The position numbers and the translations under genes are program-made. A stretch of 64,000 bases of DNA from positions 64,001 to 128,000 of the forward strand of contig JAUNSJ010000001.1 of assembly GCA_030539295.1 (NCBI GenBank), given 5' to 3'. Source of the stretch: Planctomycetia bacterium (GTDB lineage Bacteria > Planctomycetota > Planctomycetia > Pirellulales > Thermoguttaceae). Shown in pieces: positions 1 to 9,395 of the stretch; position 1 is the first letter of the stretch, and each line of letters starts with the position of its first letter. The notes under the pieces are model-generated. The model saw only the letters and a program-made list of their open reading frames with translations, had not been told where the DNA came from and did not search any database.

Positions 1-1391
1 GCAAGACAACCTTAATGCGACTGCTGTGCGGTCTGTATCGTCCGGACTCGGGAACGGCGCGCGTTCTTGAACTGGACAGTGTGCGCGAAAGCGGTTTGAT
101 CCAGAGCCGTGTCGGATACATGCCCCAAAAGTTTGGCCTTTACGAGAACATGACCGTCGCGGAAAACCTGAACTTATATGCCAAACTGCACGCGGTGCGC
201 GGTCCGGAGTACGAAACCCGTTTTTCACAATTATTGAACATGACCCACCTTGACGCGTTTACTGGTCGCATGGCGGGTCAGCTTTCGGGCGGTATGAAGC
301 AGAAACTGGCGTTGGCGTGCGCCTTGATTGCACGTCCGAAACTGCTACTGCTGGATGAACCAACAGTCGGGGTCGATATCCTGTCGCGGCGTGAGTTGTG
401 GGCCATTCTCCGACGTATTGTTGATACGGAAGGGACAAGCGTATTGGCCAGTACATCGTATATGGATGAAGCCAACTTCTGCGATCGAACATTAGTGCTC
501 TTCGAAGGGAAACTCATTGCCGACTGCGAGCCGGCGGAGATACGTAAGCGAGCGTCAGACGTTTGCGTTGAGCCGACTTTTGAGCAGGGCTTTCAAGCTC
601 TCATAACCGGAACGGTTCCGGAACCTCTTGCCCGTAAGGTTCCTGTCGCGTCCGACAGCCCGGTCGTTATTCGCGTAGAGAATCTGGTTAAGAGATTTGG
701 TAGGTTTACGGCGGTCAACGGAGTCAGTTTCGAGGTGCGTCGAGGAGAGATCTTCGGACTTTTGGGGGCTAATGGCGCCGGAAAGACGACAACCTTTCGA
801 GCGATGTGCGGGTTAAGTTCCTCCGACGGCGGCCGAGTGGAAATAGCCGGACTGGATTTAGCGAAAGAGGCGAAGACGGCCTGGAATCAAATAGGCTTTG
901 TAGCGCAGAAATTTTCTCTGTATTCTGATCTTTCCGTGCGTCAGAACATGGAGTTTTTCGGGGGAGTCTATGGCCTGACAGGTGAAAAACGCGAAGAACG
1001 TCTTCACTGGGGATTGACGACGTTTGACCTGGAATCGCTGGCGGATCGCGACGCCGGTAAGCTTTCGATGGGATACAAACGTCGTTTGGCAATGGCCTGC
1101 GCTCTGCTGCACGAGCCTTCCATTCTCTTTCTGGATGAGGCGACTTCAGGCGCCGATCCGCTGGCCCGTTACGAATTTTGGAAGCTGATTATGCAGCTTG
1201 CGGACTCCGGGGTGGCTATTGTTGTTACGACACATTTTTTGGACGAGGCAAGATTTTGCGATCGAATGCTGATCATGCAGGATGGCTCGGCTGTGGCCTC
1301 GGGGAACGCAGACGAAATCATCGCACAAAGTGGAAATGCTCCGAATTTGGAAGAGGCCTTTGTCCGCATCATTCAGGAGAAGCAACAATGA
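1..1391 (+). CDS. ABC exporter dual ATP-binding protein, YbhF-like (5' partial)
   Basis: This gene is cut by the window edge: the frame is already open at base 3 and the first codons read K-T-T, the tail of a Walker A motif, so the Met at 15 is internal. Two ABC ATPase domains are fused. The first has signature LSGGMKQK and Walker B LLLLDEPTVGVD. The second starts near nt 660 and has Walker A GANGAGKTTT, a degenerate signature LSMGYKRR and Walker B ILFLDEATSGAD. Tandem ATPases followed by two ABC-2 permeases match the YbhF-YbhS-YbhR layout of drug/cation exporters; a YbhG-like membrane fusion protein would be expected upstream, outside the window. The stop overlaps the next start (ATGA), implying translational coupling. 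The exported substrate cannot be inferred. Confidence 0.93.
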   Translation, partial: KTTLMRLLCGLYRPDSGTARVLELDSVRESGLIQSRVGYMPQKFGLYENMTVAENLNLYAKLHAVRGPEYETRFSQLLNMTHLDAFTGRMAGQLSGGMKQKLALACALIARPKLLLLDEPTVGVDILSRRELWAILRRIVDTEGTSVLASTSYMDEANFCDRTLVLFEGKLIADCEPAEIRKRASDVCVEPTFEQGFQALITGTVPEPLARKVPVASDSPVVIRVENLVKRFGRFTAVNGVSFEVRRGEIFGLLGANGAGKTTTFRAMCGLSSSDGGRVEIAGLDLAKEAKTAWNQIGFVAQKFSLYSDLSVRQNMEFFGGVYGLTGEKREERLHWGLTTFDLESLADRDAGKLSMGYKRRLAMACALLHEPSILFLDEATSGADPLARYEFWKLIMQLADSGVAIVVTTHFLDEARFCDRMLIMQDGSAVASGNADEIIAQSGNAPNLEEAFVRIIQEKQQ

Positions 1392-2524
1392 ATGTTTCAC
1401 GGCTCCTGATTCTTATTATAAAGGAAGGAAAACAGTTACTGCGCGATCCGTTCAGTTTCATCATCGGGATCTTGCTGCCGATGGTTATGCTCCTCATTTG
1501 CGGCTATGCCATGTCGACCGACATACGTAATATAAAGCTTGCCATCGTCGTGCCGGACGCATCAGTGTACGCAACAAATTTAGTGGCCCGGTTTGAATCG
1601 TCGGACTACTTTGATGTCCGAACCGTTCGAAGTTCGGCCGAGGGAGAACGTTTGGTACAACGTCATGATTCCGACGCATGTCTGTTTTTGCCGCAAGATT
1701 TTTCACGTAAATTTCATAACGGTGACCTTAAAATTCTCATCGCAGTCAACGCATCCAATCCATCTTTGGCTTATACAAAAGAGAGCTATATAAAATCTGT
1801 TCTGTTGAATGCACTGTCGGAAATTGCAAAAAATGAACAGGTCATCGGGACCGCGGGAAAACAGGGGTCAATAGCAACCCTCACCGTAAAACCGCGACTC
1901 TGGTTTAACGATGCCAATGAAAGCACACTGACGTTAATTCCTGGAATTATTGTTATCATTATGATCGTGGTCGGCGCGCTCCTGACGTCGATGATTATGG
2001 CGAGGGAGTACGAGCTTGGCAATTTGGAAAGCATGTTTGTAACGCCTGTGAAAAGTTCGGAAATTCTCCTAGCGAAAATAATCAATATTTTTTTGCTGGG
2101 CATGCTTGGCCTGGCTATTTCGCTTCTTGTCGCACATTTTGTGTTTCACGTTCCTGTCCGTGCCAGTTGGTATGTTATCCCACTGGGGTCAAGTGTCTTT
2201 TTGATTATGGCGATTTGTATGGGACTTCTGATTTCAAGTATAACGAAGAATCAGTTCATTGCAGTGGAACTGGTGGCATTTACAACATTTCTGCCTTCAT
2301 TCCTGCTTTCCGGATTCCTGTTCGAGATCAAAAGTATGCCGATTATTCTGCAATGGATAACGGTTTTTGTGCCTGCCCGTTATTATGTGGATTTTCTTCA
2401 GACGGCCTTTCTGGTGGGTGACGTATGGCCGAATTTTATAAAAAATATTGGTATTCTGTTCCTTTTTGCCCTGACCTTCGGCCTGTTGGCAAAAATTAAA
2501 AATCCAAAACATTTGGAGGGGTAG
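1388..2524 (+). CDS. ABC-2 type permease, YbhS-like
   Basis: A 378-residue ABC-2 membrane permease. The N-terminus (MNVSRLLILIIKEGKQ) is followed by one hydrophobic segment (about residues 25-45), a large extracytoplasmic domain (about 45-175), and then five hydrophobic segments. This is the usual plan for YhhJ/YbhS/YbhR permeases of about 370 residues. I chose the ATG at 1388 because it overlaps the upstream ATPase stop (ATGA). The same frame is open further upstream, but that part only shadows the ATPase. The protein should form the membrane channel with the next gene, powered by the dual ATPase. Confidence 0.92.
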   Translation: MNVSRLLILIIKEGKQLLRDPFSFIIGILLPMVMLLICGYAMSTDIRNIKLAIVVPDASVYATNLVARFESSDYFDVRTVRSSAEGERLVQRHDSDACLFLPQDFSRKFHNGDLKILIAVNASNPSLAYTKESYIKSVLLNALSEIAKNEQVIGTAGKQGSIATLTVKPRLWFNDANESTLTLIPGIIVIIMIVVGALLTSMIMAREYELGNLESMFVTPVKSSEILLAKIINIFLLGMLGLAISLLVAHFVFHVPVRASWYVIPLGSSVFLIMAICMGLLISSITKNQFIAVELVAFTTFLPSFLLSGFLFEIKSMPIILQWITVFVPARYYVDFLQTAFLVGDVWPNFIKNIGILFLFALTFGLLAKIKNPKHLEG

Positions 2525-2526
2525 TT

Positions 2527-3627
2527 ATGCACCGTTTATGGATTCTTTTGAAAAAGGAACTTCTCCAACTGGTTAAAAGTCCCAAAATGCGGATGACATT
2601 ATTCTTCCCACCCATCATGCAGTTGTTGGTATTAGGTTACGCGGCCACGCTCGAACTGAAGCATGTTGACTTGGGCATACTGGATTTTTCGAACAGTGCG
2701 GAATCTCGTGCCTTAATCGCGGAATTCACCGGAAGTCCAACCTTCAACGTCCATCCGGCACTGGGCAGCGAAGAGGAACTCCGACGGCTGATTGAAACGC
2801 GAAAAATCCAGATCGCTCTGGTCATACCGAATTCATTTGCCCTCTCTGTTCACGGAAAAGACCAGCCGGATGTTCAAATTATTGCCGATGGTCGCAGTAC
2901 CAACAGTGCCGGGTTGGCGACAGCCTATGTGCAAAACATGATTACGGATTATCGACAATCACTTTTGCAAAAAGACAAAAAAATACACATTACAAGTCGT
3001 GCCTGGTACAATCCGAATTATCAGGCGCGATATTTTATGGTTCCCGCAGTTTTGGCCATGATCGCACTTATTGACGTCATGCTGATCAATGCTCTGGCTC
3101 TGTCGAAAGAGCGTGAGGAAGGAACTTTTGACCAGTTGCGACTGACGCCCCTTTCCTCTTTTGAAATTCTTGCCGCAAAAGGAATTTCTTCCGTTTTGAT
3201 TGGCGTGTGTCAATTGACGGTCGGTCTGCTGGTCATCCACTTTTGGTTTCAGGTTCCGATGCGCAGTTCCTTTCTGCTCCTCGCTGCTCTCTTGACGTCT
3301 TTTCTTTTCGCGGCGATGGGACTTGGACTGTTGATTTCCGTTTTGAGTCGTAATTTGCAACAGGCAATTCTTGCAACGTTCGGCGTTATACTGCCGTTTA
3401 GTATGCTGTCTGGATTGTCCACGCCCGTCGAGTCAATGCCGGACTCATTCCAGTTGATTACGTTAATCAACCCATTACGTCACGGGGTCAACGGAATACC
3501 CCAATGCTATCTGGAAGGGGCGACGTTTAACGATCTGCTTTACACATTCATTTTTCTTTGGGCGATTGCAACGGGTGCCTTCGCACTGGCGTGGTATTTT
3601 TTCCGTGGCCAGCGTCAGTGCGGATGA
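2527..3627 (+). CDS. ABC-2 type permease, YbhR-like
   Basis: A 366-residue permease of the same family as its neighbour and probably its heterodimer partner. It starts two bases after the previous stop, preceded by GGAGGGG. It has one N-terminal hydrophobic segment, an extracytoplasmic loop, and a C-terminal membrane block containing the ABC-2 motif region KEREEGTFDQLRLTPLSS at about residues 193-210. It ends the exporter operon; the next gene is convergent, only 31 bp away. Confidence 0.92.
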   Translation: MHRLWILLKKELLQLVKSPKMRMTLFFPPIMQLLVLGYAATLELKHVDLGILDFSNSAESRALIAEFTGSPTFNVHPALGSEEELRRLIETRKIQIALVIPNSFALSVHGKDQPDVQIIADGRSTNSAGLATAYVQNMITDYRQSLLQKDKKIHITSRAWYNPNYQARYFMVPAVLAMIALIDVMLINALALSKEREEGTFDQLRLTPLSSFEILAAKGISSVLIGVCQLTVGLLVIHFWFQVPMRSSFLLLAALLTSFLFAAMGLGLLISVLSRNLQQAILATFGVILPFSMLSGLSTPVESMPDSFQLITLINPLRHGVNGIPQCYLEGATFNDLLYTFIFLWAIATGAFALAWYFFRGQRQCG

Positions 3628-3658
3628 CGGACAGTACAATCGCTGCTTACACAAATTT

Positions 3659-4612
3659 TTAATTCATGAGGAAAGGACAAGGATGTCCCGACAAGACATT
3701 AATCAGATTTTTAACGGCCATTGTACCCATGGTTTGAACGGCTTCGCCAGTGTGAGCGCCGGTATGCGGTGTGAGCACGACGTTGTCGAGTCCAATGAGA
3801 GGAGAATCTTTCAGCGGTTCTTCCTCAAAGGCGTCAAGGCCAATACCGCCAATTTTGCCGGACTTTAGAGCTACCGCGACGGCCGCCTCGTCAATAATCC
3901 CGCCTCGGGCTGTATTGATAATGACAATGCCAGGGCGCATTTTCGTTATGCTTTTCTCGTTAATCATGTGATGTGTTTTATCGTTAAGCGGCACGTGCAG
4001 CGAGATGAAATCGGATTCCGCAAAAATGCCATCCAGTCTTTTTTCAGCAATTCGAAACTGCTTGGCAAAGTCCATATCGAAACAGGGGTCATAGGCGATA
4101 ACGTTCATACCAAAGGCAATGGCTCGTATGGCAAGCTTTTTACCAATGGCACCAAGTCCGACAATGCCAAGAGTCTTCCCACAGAGCTCAACGCCTTCGT
4201 TACGCACCCATTGGGAATGCTCCACGGTCTGGTGCAAACGGGTGATATTTCGGGCAGCGGCAATCATCAGGCCAAAAGCGAGTTCACACACAGCGACGGA
4301 ATTTGCCCCCGGCGTATTGGTTACTTTTATTCCGCGCTGTGTACATTCTTTTATGTCGACGCGTTCCACGCCAACACCATAGCGTGAAATAACTTTAAGC
4401 GACTCCGGCATCTGCCGAACGACGTCTGTCGTAATGTAGTCAAGGCCTGCGATGTATCCGTCAACATTGTTCAGACGAGAGAGAATTTCGCTCTCCTTAA
4501 GAGGGACGCCAAGGTCATTGTAGACAATTTCATCGGCGAACGCTTCCAGAAGACGCCTCGCTTCCGCATTCTGCGGCTTAAGGAATGAAGTTGGTGTAAC
4601 CAAAATTTTCAT
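3659..4612 (-). CDS. D-2-hydroxyacid dehydrogenase (SerA-like)
   Basis: A 317-residue NAD-dependent D-isomer 2-hydroxyacid dehydrogenase. The nucleotide-binding motif GLGAIG is at residues 152-157 with an acidic residue after beta-2 (YDP, Asp175), which favours NAD over NADP. The catalytic triad is visible: Arg236 (TARGG), Glu264/265 (DAFEEEP) and His283 (TPHTGAHT). It is short and lacks the ACT domain of feedback-regulated phosphoglycerate dehydrogenases, so phosphoglycerate dehydrogenase is only one option. It is the last gene of the sugar-catabolic run, 15 bp after the cupin isomerase, so it probably reduces or oxidises an acid from that pathway. A GGAG element precedes the start. Confidence 0.88.
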   Translation of the reverse strand: MKILVTPTSFLKPQNAEARRLLEAFADEIVYNDLGVPLKESEILSRLNNVDGYIAGLDYITTDVVRQMPESLKVISRYGVGVERVDIKECTQRGIKVTNTPGANSVAVCELAFGLMIAAARNITRLHQTVEHSQWVRNEGVELCGKTLGIVGLGAIGKKLAIRAIAFGMNVIAYDPCFDMDFAKQFRIAEKRLDGIFAESDFISLHVPLNDKTHHMINEKSITKMRPGIVIINTARGGIIDEAAVAVALKSGKIGGIGLDAFEEEPLKDSPLIGLDNVVLTPHTGAHTGEAVQTMGTMAVKNLINVLSGHPCPFLMN

Positions 4613-4627
4613 GACAGGGACTCCATT

Positions 4628-5215
4628 CTATTTCCATTTCGGATTATCAATAAAAGTGGGTTGACCGTCGCACTCGACGAGTAATTTGCGGTAGCCTTTC
4701 GTTTCTATCGTGCCGTAATCGTGCCCGGCATCGGCGCGGAAGACAAAAAAAGTAACCAAAGGTTCTTTGAGATCGATGTTTATGCTGCGGTGGGCATAGC
4801 GTTTGGGCACATAGACCATACGGCCCGGAAGAAATTCCTGACCCGACCAGTCACCCTCCGGATTCTCCATAAGCATATAGCCGTGGCCTGAAAGACAGAG
4901 ATAGGTTTCCGCTGTATCAAGTATGGTGTGAAAGTGTCCCTTGGTCATGAAATATTCATCGGCCACTTTTCCCGGATACGTTATACTGCAGCCAAAAGCG
5001 AGATCGCCTGCGTGTTCCGGCGTGCCCATTTCATGAAATTCGTAAACGACCGGATCATTCGTTTTGAGTATTTCGTCAAAAGCGGAGTCGTCGGCGTACA
5101 TGCCTCGCATATCGCTTAAATAACGCTTGTGCGTAGCGGTCGCATTCGACAAGCCGGTCGCCAGATCAAAATCAAGTCCAAAGCCACGAATATAATCAAA
5201 TACATTATTTTGCAT
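4628..5215 (-). CDS. Cupin-type glucose-6-phosphate isomerase family protein
   Basis: A 195-residue cupin of the family of archaeal-type phosphoglucose isomerases, which interconvert glucose-6-phosphate and fructose-6-phosphate with a bound metal. Metal ligands are seen as His94, His96, Glu103 and His142 (GHFH...E...AHRS), with the spacing I recall for the Pyrococcus enzyme. I start at the ATG at 5215, preceded by AAAGGAG; an in-frame upstream Met overlaps the previous gene. In this cluster the true substrate may be another aldose/ketose phosphate. It lies 13 bp after the shikimate-dehydrogenase-like gene and is probably cotranscribed. Confidence 0.85.
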   Translation of the reverse strand: MQNNVFDYIRGFGLDFDLATGLSNATATHKRYLSDMRGMYADDSAFDEILKTNDPVVYEFHEMGTPEHAGDLAFGCSITYPGKVADEYFMTKGHFHTILDTAETYLCLSGHGYMLMENPEGDWSGQEFLPGRMVYVPKRYAHRSINIDLKEPLVTFFVFRADAGHDYGTIETKGYRKLLVECDGQPTFIDNPKWK

Positions 5216-5228
5216 AGTTTCTCTCCTT

Positions 5229-6182
5229 TTAGCGATTATTAAATTTGGCGGCGATGTGATCAAGACGATCGAGAGTATCGTCATTAATATCGACATGAAA
5301 AACTTCTGCAATTACCTGCGTCCAGCCGAAAATGAAATACATCCAGCCATCGACAATAGTGAGGTTTTGTGAATCTTTTTGTAATGCTGCCTGTTGCATA
5401 AAGAGCAGATCGCCGCGGTAGTTGATTTCCCAAACGAACGATTTTTGCGGGAAAACAGCGTCTTTAGACAAAGGGGAACCAGGTCGATCTTTGCCCAATC
5501 CGGTGGCGTTAATAATCAGGGACCCTGGCGCCATCGTTGTCAGAATCTTATCGTTCATACACGGCTCCGGCGTAAGATGATATTCAAGCTCAATACCGCC
5601 AGGAGTGAGTGATTCGTTGATACGTTGAATTTCATCCAGCCGCGGCTGCGACCGGTTGGCAATCACGATACGCGCCGGATAATTCCCAGCGAACTCGTCA
5701 CGCATGAAATAAGAGCACATGGCAATTGCACTACCGCCTGCCCCCATAATAAAAACACTGGCGTCCGGATTCTCTTTCCAATAATTATTTGGAATGAAAC
5801 GGCTTATCGCGAGTCCGGAAGAAATGGGATCTTTTGCGTGGCCGCACAGCTCTTTTTCCCGTTTCGAAATGGAGGAAAGTTCGCCAAAACGTTTTGCATA
5901 GGGGTCTAAATATTCAAAATAATCGGAAGCAGCATTGTACAGATCCAGTTTGTGAGTTGTGACCAGAGCACCTCGGGAAAGAGGGTCACACTTAATGAAA
6001 TCGACCACTTCACGATAGATTTGCGGCTGCGCGTGAATAGGTAAATCAATACCTTTAATAACAGTGTTCTCCAGCCCTAAAGCGTTGGCCCATTCGGGGA
6101 ATACTTTCATAATGGACGACTTTGTGGTCGTCACACCAATAAAATACATGGTTGGCACAGTGGCCTTTTCCAGCTTCAACAT
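5229..6182 (-). CDS. Shikimate/quinate dehydrogenase-like oxidoreductase
   Basis: A 317-residue protein with the two-domain shikimate dehydrogenase plan. The substrate-binding half has the catalytic Lys78 (VTTHKLDLYN) and Asp118 (AKDPISSG). The Rossmann half has GAGGSA at 147-152, and the C-terminus carries a Gln289 in GWTQ like the conserved Gln of the family. It is longer than AroE (about 270) and the substrate Ser pair near residue 20 differs (TTTKSS). Its place inside a sugar-catabolic run, away from other aromatic biosynthesis genes, argues against it being the housekeeping AroE. It more likely acts on a cyclic or keto-sugar intermediate. The Shine-Dalgarno sequence is weak. Confidence 0.75.
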   Translation of the reverse strand: MLKLEKATVPTMYFIGVTTTKSSIMKVFPEWANALGLENTVIKGIDLPIHAQPQIYREVVDFIKCDPLSRGALVTTHKLDLYNAASDYFEYLDPYAKRFGELSSISKREKELCGHAKDPISSGLAISRFIPNNYWKENPDASVFIMGAGGSAIAMCSYFMRDEFAGNYPARIVIANRSQPRLDEIQRINESLTPGGIELEYHLTPEPCMNDKILTTMAPGSLIINATGLGKDRPGSPLSKDAVFPQKSFVWEINYRGDLLFMQQAALQKDSQNLTIVDGWMYFIFGWTQVIAEVFHVDINDDTLDRLDHIAAKFNNR

Positions 6183-6255
6183 AACAGGTTTCTTTCTATT
6201 TTTTGCTTATTCTAACGGAAATTTTACATGAACGGATAAGAGTCAAAATATCCAA

Positions 6256-7230
6256 TCATTTTGAAATATTCTGTCTCCTCCGTGTATCAAGCGGTAAAAC
6301 GCGAGCCGCGTTTGTCTTGGTCATTTTAACAATATCGATTTCATCAAATCCGGCTTTACGCATTTGATTGATAAAATTCACTCTAATGTAATCGAGACCA
6401 CAGGTTCCACCATAGCAACGCAATCGCTGACGTGTTGTATCGAGTGCGAGCATAATTCGGTCGACATAACCCGCTTGAATCAAATTGTCAATAAATGTTA
6501 ATTCGGCATCGTCACTGTGATATTTCGGACGCGCAATTGTGTCACAGGTTATATAAACTCCCGTCGCCATAAGATCCTTTATGCGATACAAGTCGAACAT
6601 GGTCCGATCGAGGTGCGATAGGATCATTCGGTTCGGAGCAATTCCATGCTTAACGATAAAATTGACGTGGTCGATGGGGATAATCTCATTGTCCGTATGA
6701 CACAAGATCGCAGAGCCTGTTCTCAATGCGGCGGTCATAGCGGCTTCTAACAATTTTTGCGAACTTGCGTTTGAGGTAGGTCCGGCCGAATCGAGCGCGA
6801 CCTTAATGAGTCCGGCACGAGCGGTTATTTCCCTGTAGCCCGCTGTTCGTGATGAAATCATGCCAATTTCAATTTCGCGCGAAAAGAAATCAGCAATCTG
6901 ATCGCCCGACCAATGAAGTACGGGGCAATCAGGATAAAATACACTTTTATGGAATCCGGTTGAAGCGATTATGTGGACTCCAGATCCGGATTCCGCCTGT
7001 ACCAGCCGCTCCGCCATGCGACCGCAGAAAGCCGGTTGTGCGTCAATAACGCTGACTCCACCGGCCTGGCGATATGTGTTAAGTTCATTCGTTACCTCTT
7101 CAATTCCCTCCATGAGAAGGACAGGCGAAACGTTAAAAGACGGACCCATCTCAATAAAGAGATGTTCATGGCACTGGGTGTGTCCCAAGTCGCCCGGAGC
7201 AATATCGCCTGAAACGGTACGAATAATCAT
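6256..7230 (-). CDS. Phosphotriesterase-family metallohydrolase (candidate sugar lactonase)
   Basis: A 324-residue amidohydrolase-superfamily protein of the phosphotriesterase group. All expected metal ligands are present: His21 and His23 (CHEHLF), carbamylated Lys143 (GLIKVAL), His178 (LCHTD), His206 (LSHLDR) and Asp264 (ALDTTR). Several characterised members of this group hydrolyse sugar lactones or phosphorylated sugar lactones rather than phosphotriesters. Next to a Gfo/Idh/MocA dehydrogenase, which would make a lactone, lactone opening is the most likely role (inference). It has no signal peptide, so it is cytoplasmic. An AGAGGA element precedes the ATG. Confidence 0.87.
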   Translation of the reverse strand: MIIRTVSGDIAPGDLGHTQCHEHLFIEMGPSFNVSPVLLMEGIEEVTNELNTYRQAGGVSVIDAQPAFCGRMAERLVQAESGSGVHIIASTGFHKSVFYPDCPVLHWSGDQIADFFSREIEIGMISSRTAGYREITARAGLIKVALDSAGPTSNASSQKLLEAAMTAALRTGSAILCHTDNEIIPIDHVNFIVKHGIAPNRMILSHLDRTMFDLYRIKDLMATGVYITCDTIARPKYHSDDAELTFIDNLIQAGYVDRIMLALDTTRQRLRCYGGTCGLDYIRVNFINQMRKAGFDEIDIVKMTKTNAARVLPLDTRRRQNISK

Positions 7231-7305
7231 AATATTTCCTCTTGGGAGTCAAATACGGATGACTCCCTTCTGTTTATTACGTTCTATAAACTGCACAGGT
7301 AATTA

Positions 7306-8466
7306 TTATAAAGTAATAACCCGTTGCTCCTCGCTGGATTGAATAGCGGCTTCCAAAACACGAATAATTTTTTCACCGTCTCGAAAATTGGGAGCGGCTT
7401 CAGTTCCATTTGCCAAACAGTTCAAATAGTCATTCATGGCATTCACAAAAGTTGTCTCGTATCCGACAATATGCCCGCCAGCCCACCATTTCGACATATA
7501 GGGATGGTCGCCAGCCGTCATCATAATATTCCGAAATCCTTGCATAGCATAAGGTTCTGTCAGATCCAGGAACATAAGTTCATTGAGCCGCTCAAGATTC
7601 CAAATCAGGCTGCCTTTGGAACCGTATATTTCAAAATAGTTGTAATTACGGCGGCCACCGGCAAAGCGACTGACCTCACAGGAACCAAGTGTTATTCCGT
7701 TTGCAAAATTAAGTGTCATAAAAGCGGCATCATCAATCGTAACGGCTCCTTTTTCGGACGAGGTGTTGGCCCCAGCGGTAAAAGTCGCGGCTCCTGCGCC
7801 AGGGAGCGGACGTTCCTTAATAAACGTGCGTAATTCGGCAGAAACACTCCCAATTTCGCCAATGAGGTAACGAGCCAGATCAATTGAATGCGAACCGAGA
7901 TCGAAGAGTGGTCCTCCACCGGCAAATTTCTTTTGCATGTGCCAGGTAAGCGGAAAATTCGGGTCCATAATCCAGTCCTGCAAATAGGCGCCACGAAAAT
8001 GATAAATGTCGCCGAGCTTGCCTTCGTCAATAAGCTGCTTGGCAAAGGCAACAGCAGGAATCCGGCGATAATTATGATTCAGGTACGAGACTACACCGGC
8101 TTTTTCACAAGCTTCCGCCATGACCGTGGCATCCGCGGAAGTAAGGCAGCACGGCTTTTCACAAAAAACGTTTTTTCCGTGTTCCGCCGCATAGACGACC
8201 ATGTCCTTGTGGATTATCGTGGGCGCAACGATATCCACAATATCAATGTCCGGTCGTTCAATAACCTTTTGCCAGTCGAGAGAGCAATCTTCATAACCCC
8301 AACGCTCGGCAAAGGACTTGGTATCTTTTTCGTCGGTACCAAAAGCAACTTTCAAAACAGGTTCATATCCAGTTTCAAAAATTTTACCGACAGTGCGCCA
8401 TGCGTGACTGTGGACCTTACCCATAAAACCGGTACCCATAACGGCTATATTAATTCTTTTTTTCAT
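7306..8466 (-). CDS. Gfo/Idh/MocA family sugar dehydrogenase
   Basis: A 386-residue NAD(P)-dependent oxidoreductase. The N-terminal Rossmann motif is GTGFMG (11-16) and the family signature CEKP is at 102-105. The C-terminal domain has DLGSHSIDLARYL near 188-200, which supplies the catalytic Asp/His pair. There is no Tat or Sec signal, so it is cytoplasmic, unlike the exported relative at 20056-21459. It should oxidise a sugar or sugar phosphate at a ring hydroxyl; the neighbouring phosphotriesterase-family gene could open the product lactone. The start has AGAGG at suitable spacing. Confidence 0.9.
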   Translation of the reverse strand: MKKRINIAVMGTGFMGKVHSHAWRTVGKIFETGYEPVLKVAFGTDEKDTKSFAERWGYEDCSLDWQKVIERPDIDIVDIVAPTIIHKDMVVYAAEHGKNVFCEKPCCLTSADATVMAEACEKAGVVSYLNHNYRRIPAVAFAKQLIDEGKLGDIYHFRGAYLQDWIMDPNFPLTWHMQKKFAGGGPLFDLGSHSIDLARYLIGEIGSVSAELRTFIKERPLPGAGAATFTAGANTSSEKGAVTIDDAAFMTLNFANGITLGSCEVSRFAGGRRNYNYFEIYGSKGSLIWNLERLNELMFLDLTEPYAMQGFRNIMMTAGDHPYMSKWWAGGHIVGYETTFVNAMNDYLNCLANGTEAAPNFRDGEKIIRVLEAAIQSSEEQRVITL

Positions 8467-8518
8467 TCTAACCTCTTTGTCAAATAAACATCTATGTCAA
8501 TACAGAACCTAAAGAATT

Positions 8519-9382
8519 CTACTTTAGCGAATTGGTGATTTTGCGTAACCCCGCGACACTCAAGGCTACAGCCTCGTCTTCACGGCCACGCCAATCGAAG
8601 TGCGGGTGGTCAATTTCTACGGCGAGAAATCCTGTAAAGTTCTCTTTGCTAAGCCTGTCTGCAAGAGCTTGATTGTCAACAAGCCCCTGTCCAACAGGCA
8701 CACCAGAGAAATAGAACCAGTCGTTCGGCCTGGCCTCTTGTTGATTCACTGTTAAGTCTTTTAAATGCACAGCAAGGACATGGGGTGCAAGACGGTCCAT
8801 TGCGACAATGGGGTCATCGAGCAGACGCAGGAAATTTCCAGTATCGAAATTCACGCCAAAGTTTTCGGAGTCAACAAGTTCCAGTAGATGAAAGATTTCT
8901 TCGCCTGTATAATCGATATGATTTTCAACAGCAAGCTTAATCCCGTAATCATCGGCAACTTTCATTGCCTGTTTAAACAATTTGGCGAGTGCCAGGATTT
9001 GTGGTTCATGAGGTTCGTGCCGAAACATGAGTGAAGAACCCGTAACACGCATAACGTCCGCCCCAATGGCAACGGCATGAGGAATACAGGCAATCATATC
9101 ATCAAAGGCTTTTTGGTTCTGCCCACGTTCCAGACCATCAGGATGTCCCCAGGCGAAAACACGGTCGAGTTTGTATTCATCCAGCTGTGCTTTCAGATCA
9201 GCAAGCCAAGCGGAATCAAACGAAGGAAAGAAACAGGATTCCAGCGAAACTCCATCTACACCAAGGGTTCGCGCCCGATCAAGAAAATCATTCATGGTCA
9301 TGATTTGTTTCGGCTTGTCCTGGTCAGGATATACTTCACCGAAGAAGCGATGGTAGCAATAGCTGTCAATACCGATTTTCAT
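8519..9382 (-). CDS. Sugar phosphate isomerase/epimerase (xylose-isomerase-like TIM barrel)
   Basis: A 287-residue TIM barrel of the xylose isomerase-like/AP endonuclease 2 family. The metal-binding set is Glu153 (AVENH), Asp180 (NFDTGN), His206 (AVHLKD) and Glu256 (AVEIDHP). Members include tagatose epimerases, hydroxypyruvate isomerase, IolE-type dehydratases and 3-dehydroshikimate dehydratases, so the exact reaction is open. An AAAGGAGA ribosome-binding site precedes the ATG, and it lies 13 bp after the FucI-like gene. Confidence 0.87.
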   Translation of the reverse strand: MKIGIDSYCYHRFFGEVYPDQDKPKQIMTMNDFLDRARTLGVDGVSLESCFFPSFDSAWLADLKAQLDEYKLDRVFAWGHPDGLERGQNQKAFDDMIACIPHAVAIGADVMRVTGSSLMFRHEPHEPQILALAKLFKQAMKVADDYGIKLAVENHIDYTGEEIFHLLELVDSENFGVNFDTGNFLRLLDDPIVAMDRLAPHVLAVHLKDLTVNQQEARPNDWFYFSGVPVGQGLVDNQALADRLSKENFTGFLAVEIDHPHFDWRGREDEAVALSVAGLRKITNSLK

Positions 9383-9395
9383 TGTTTTGTCTCCT

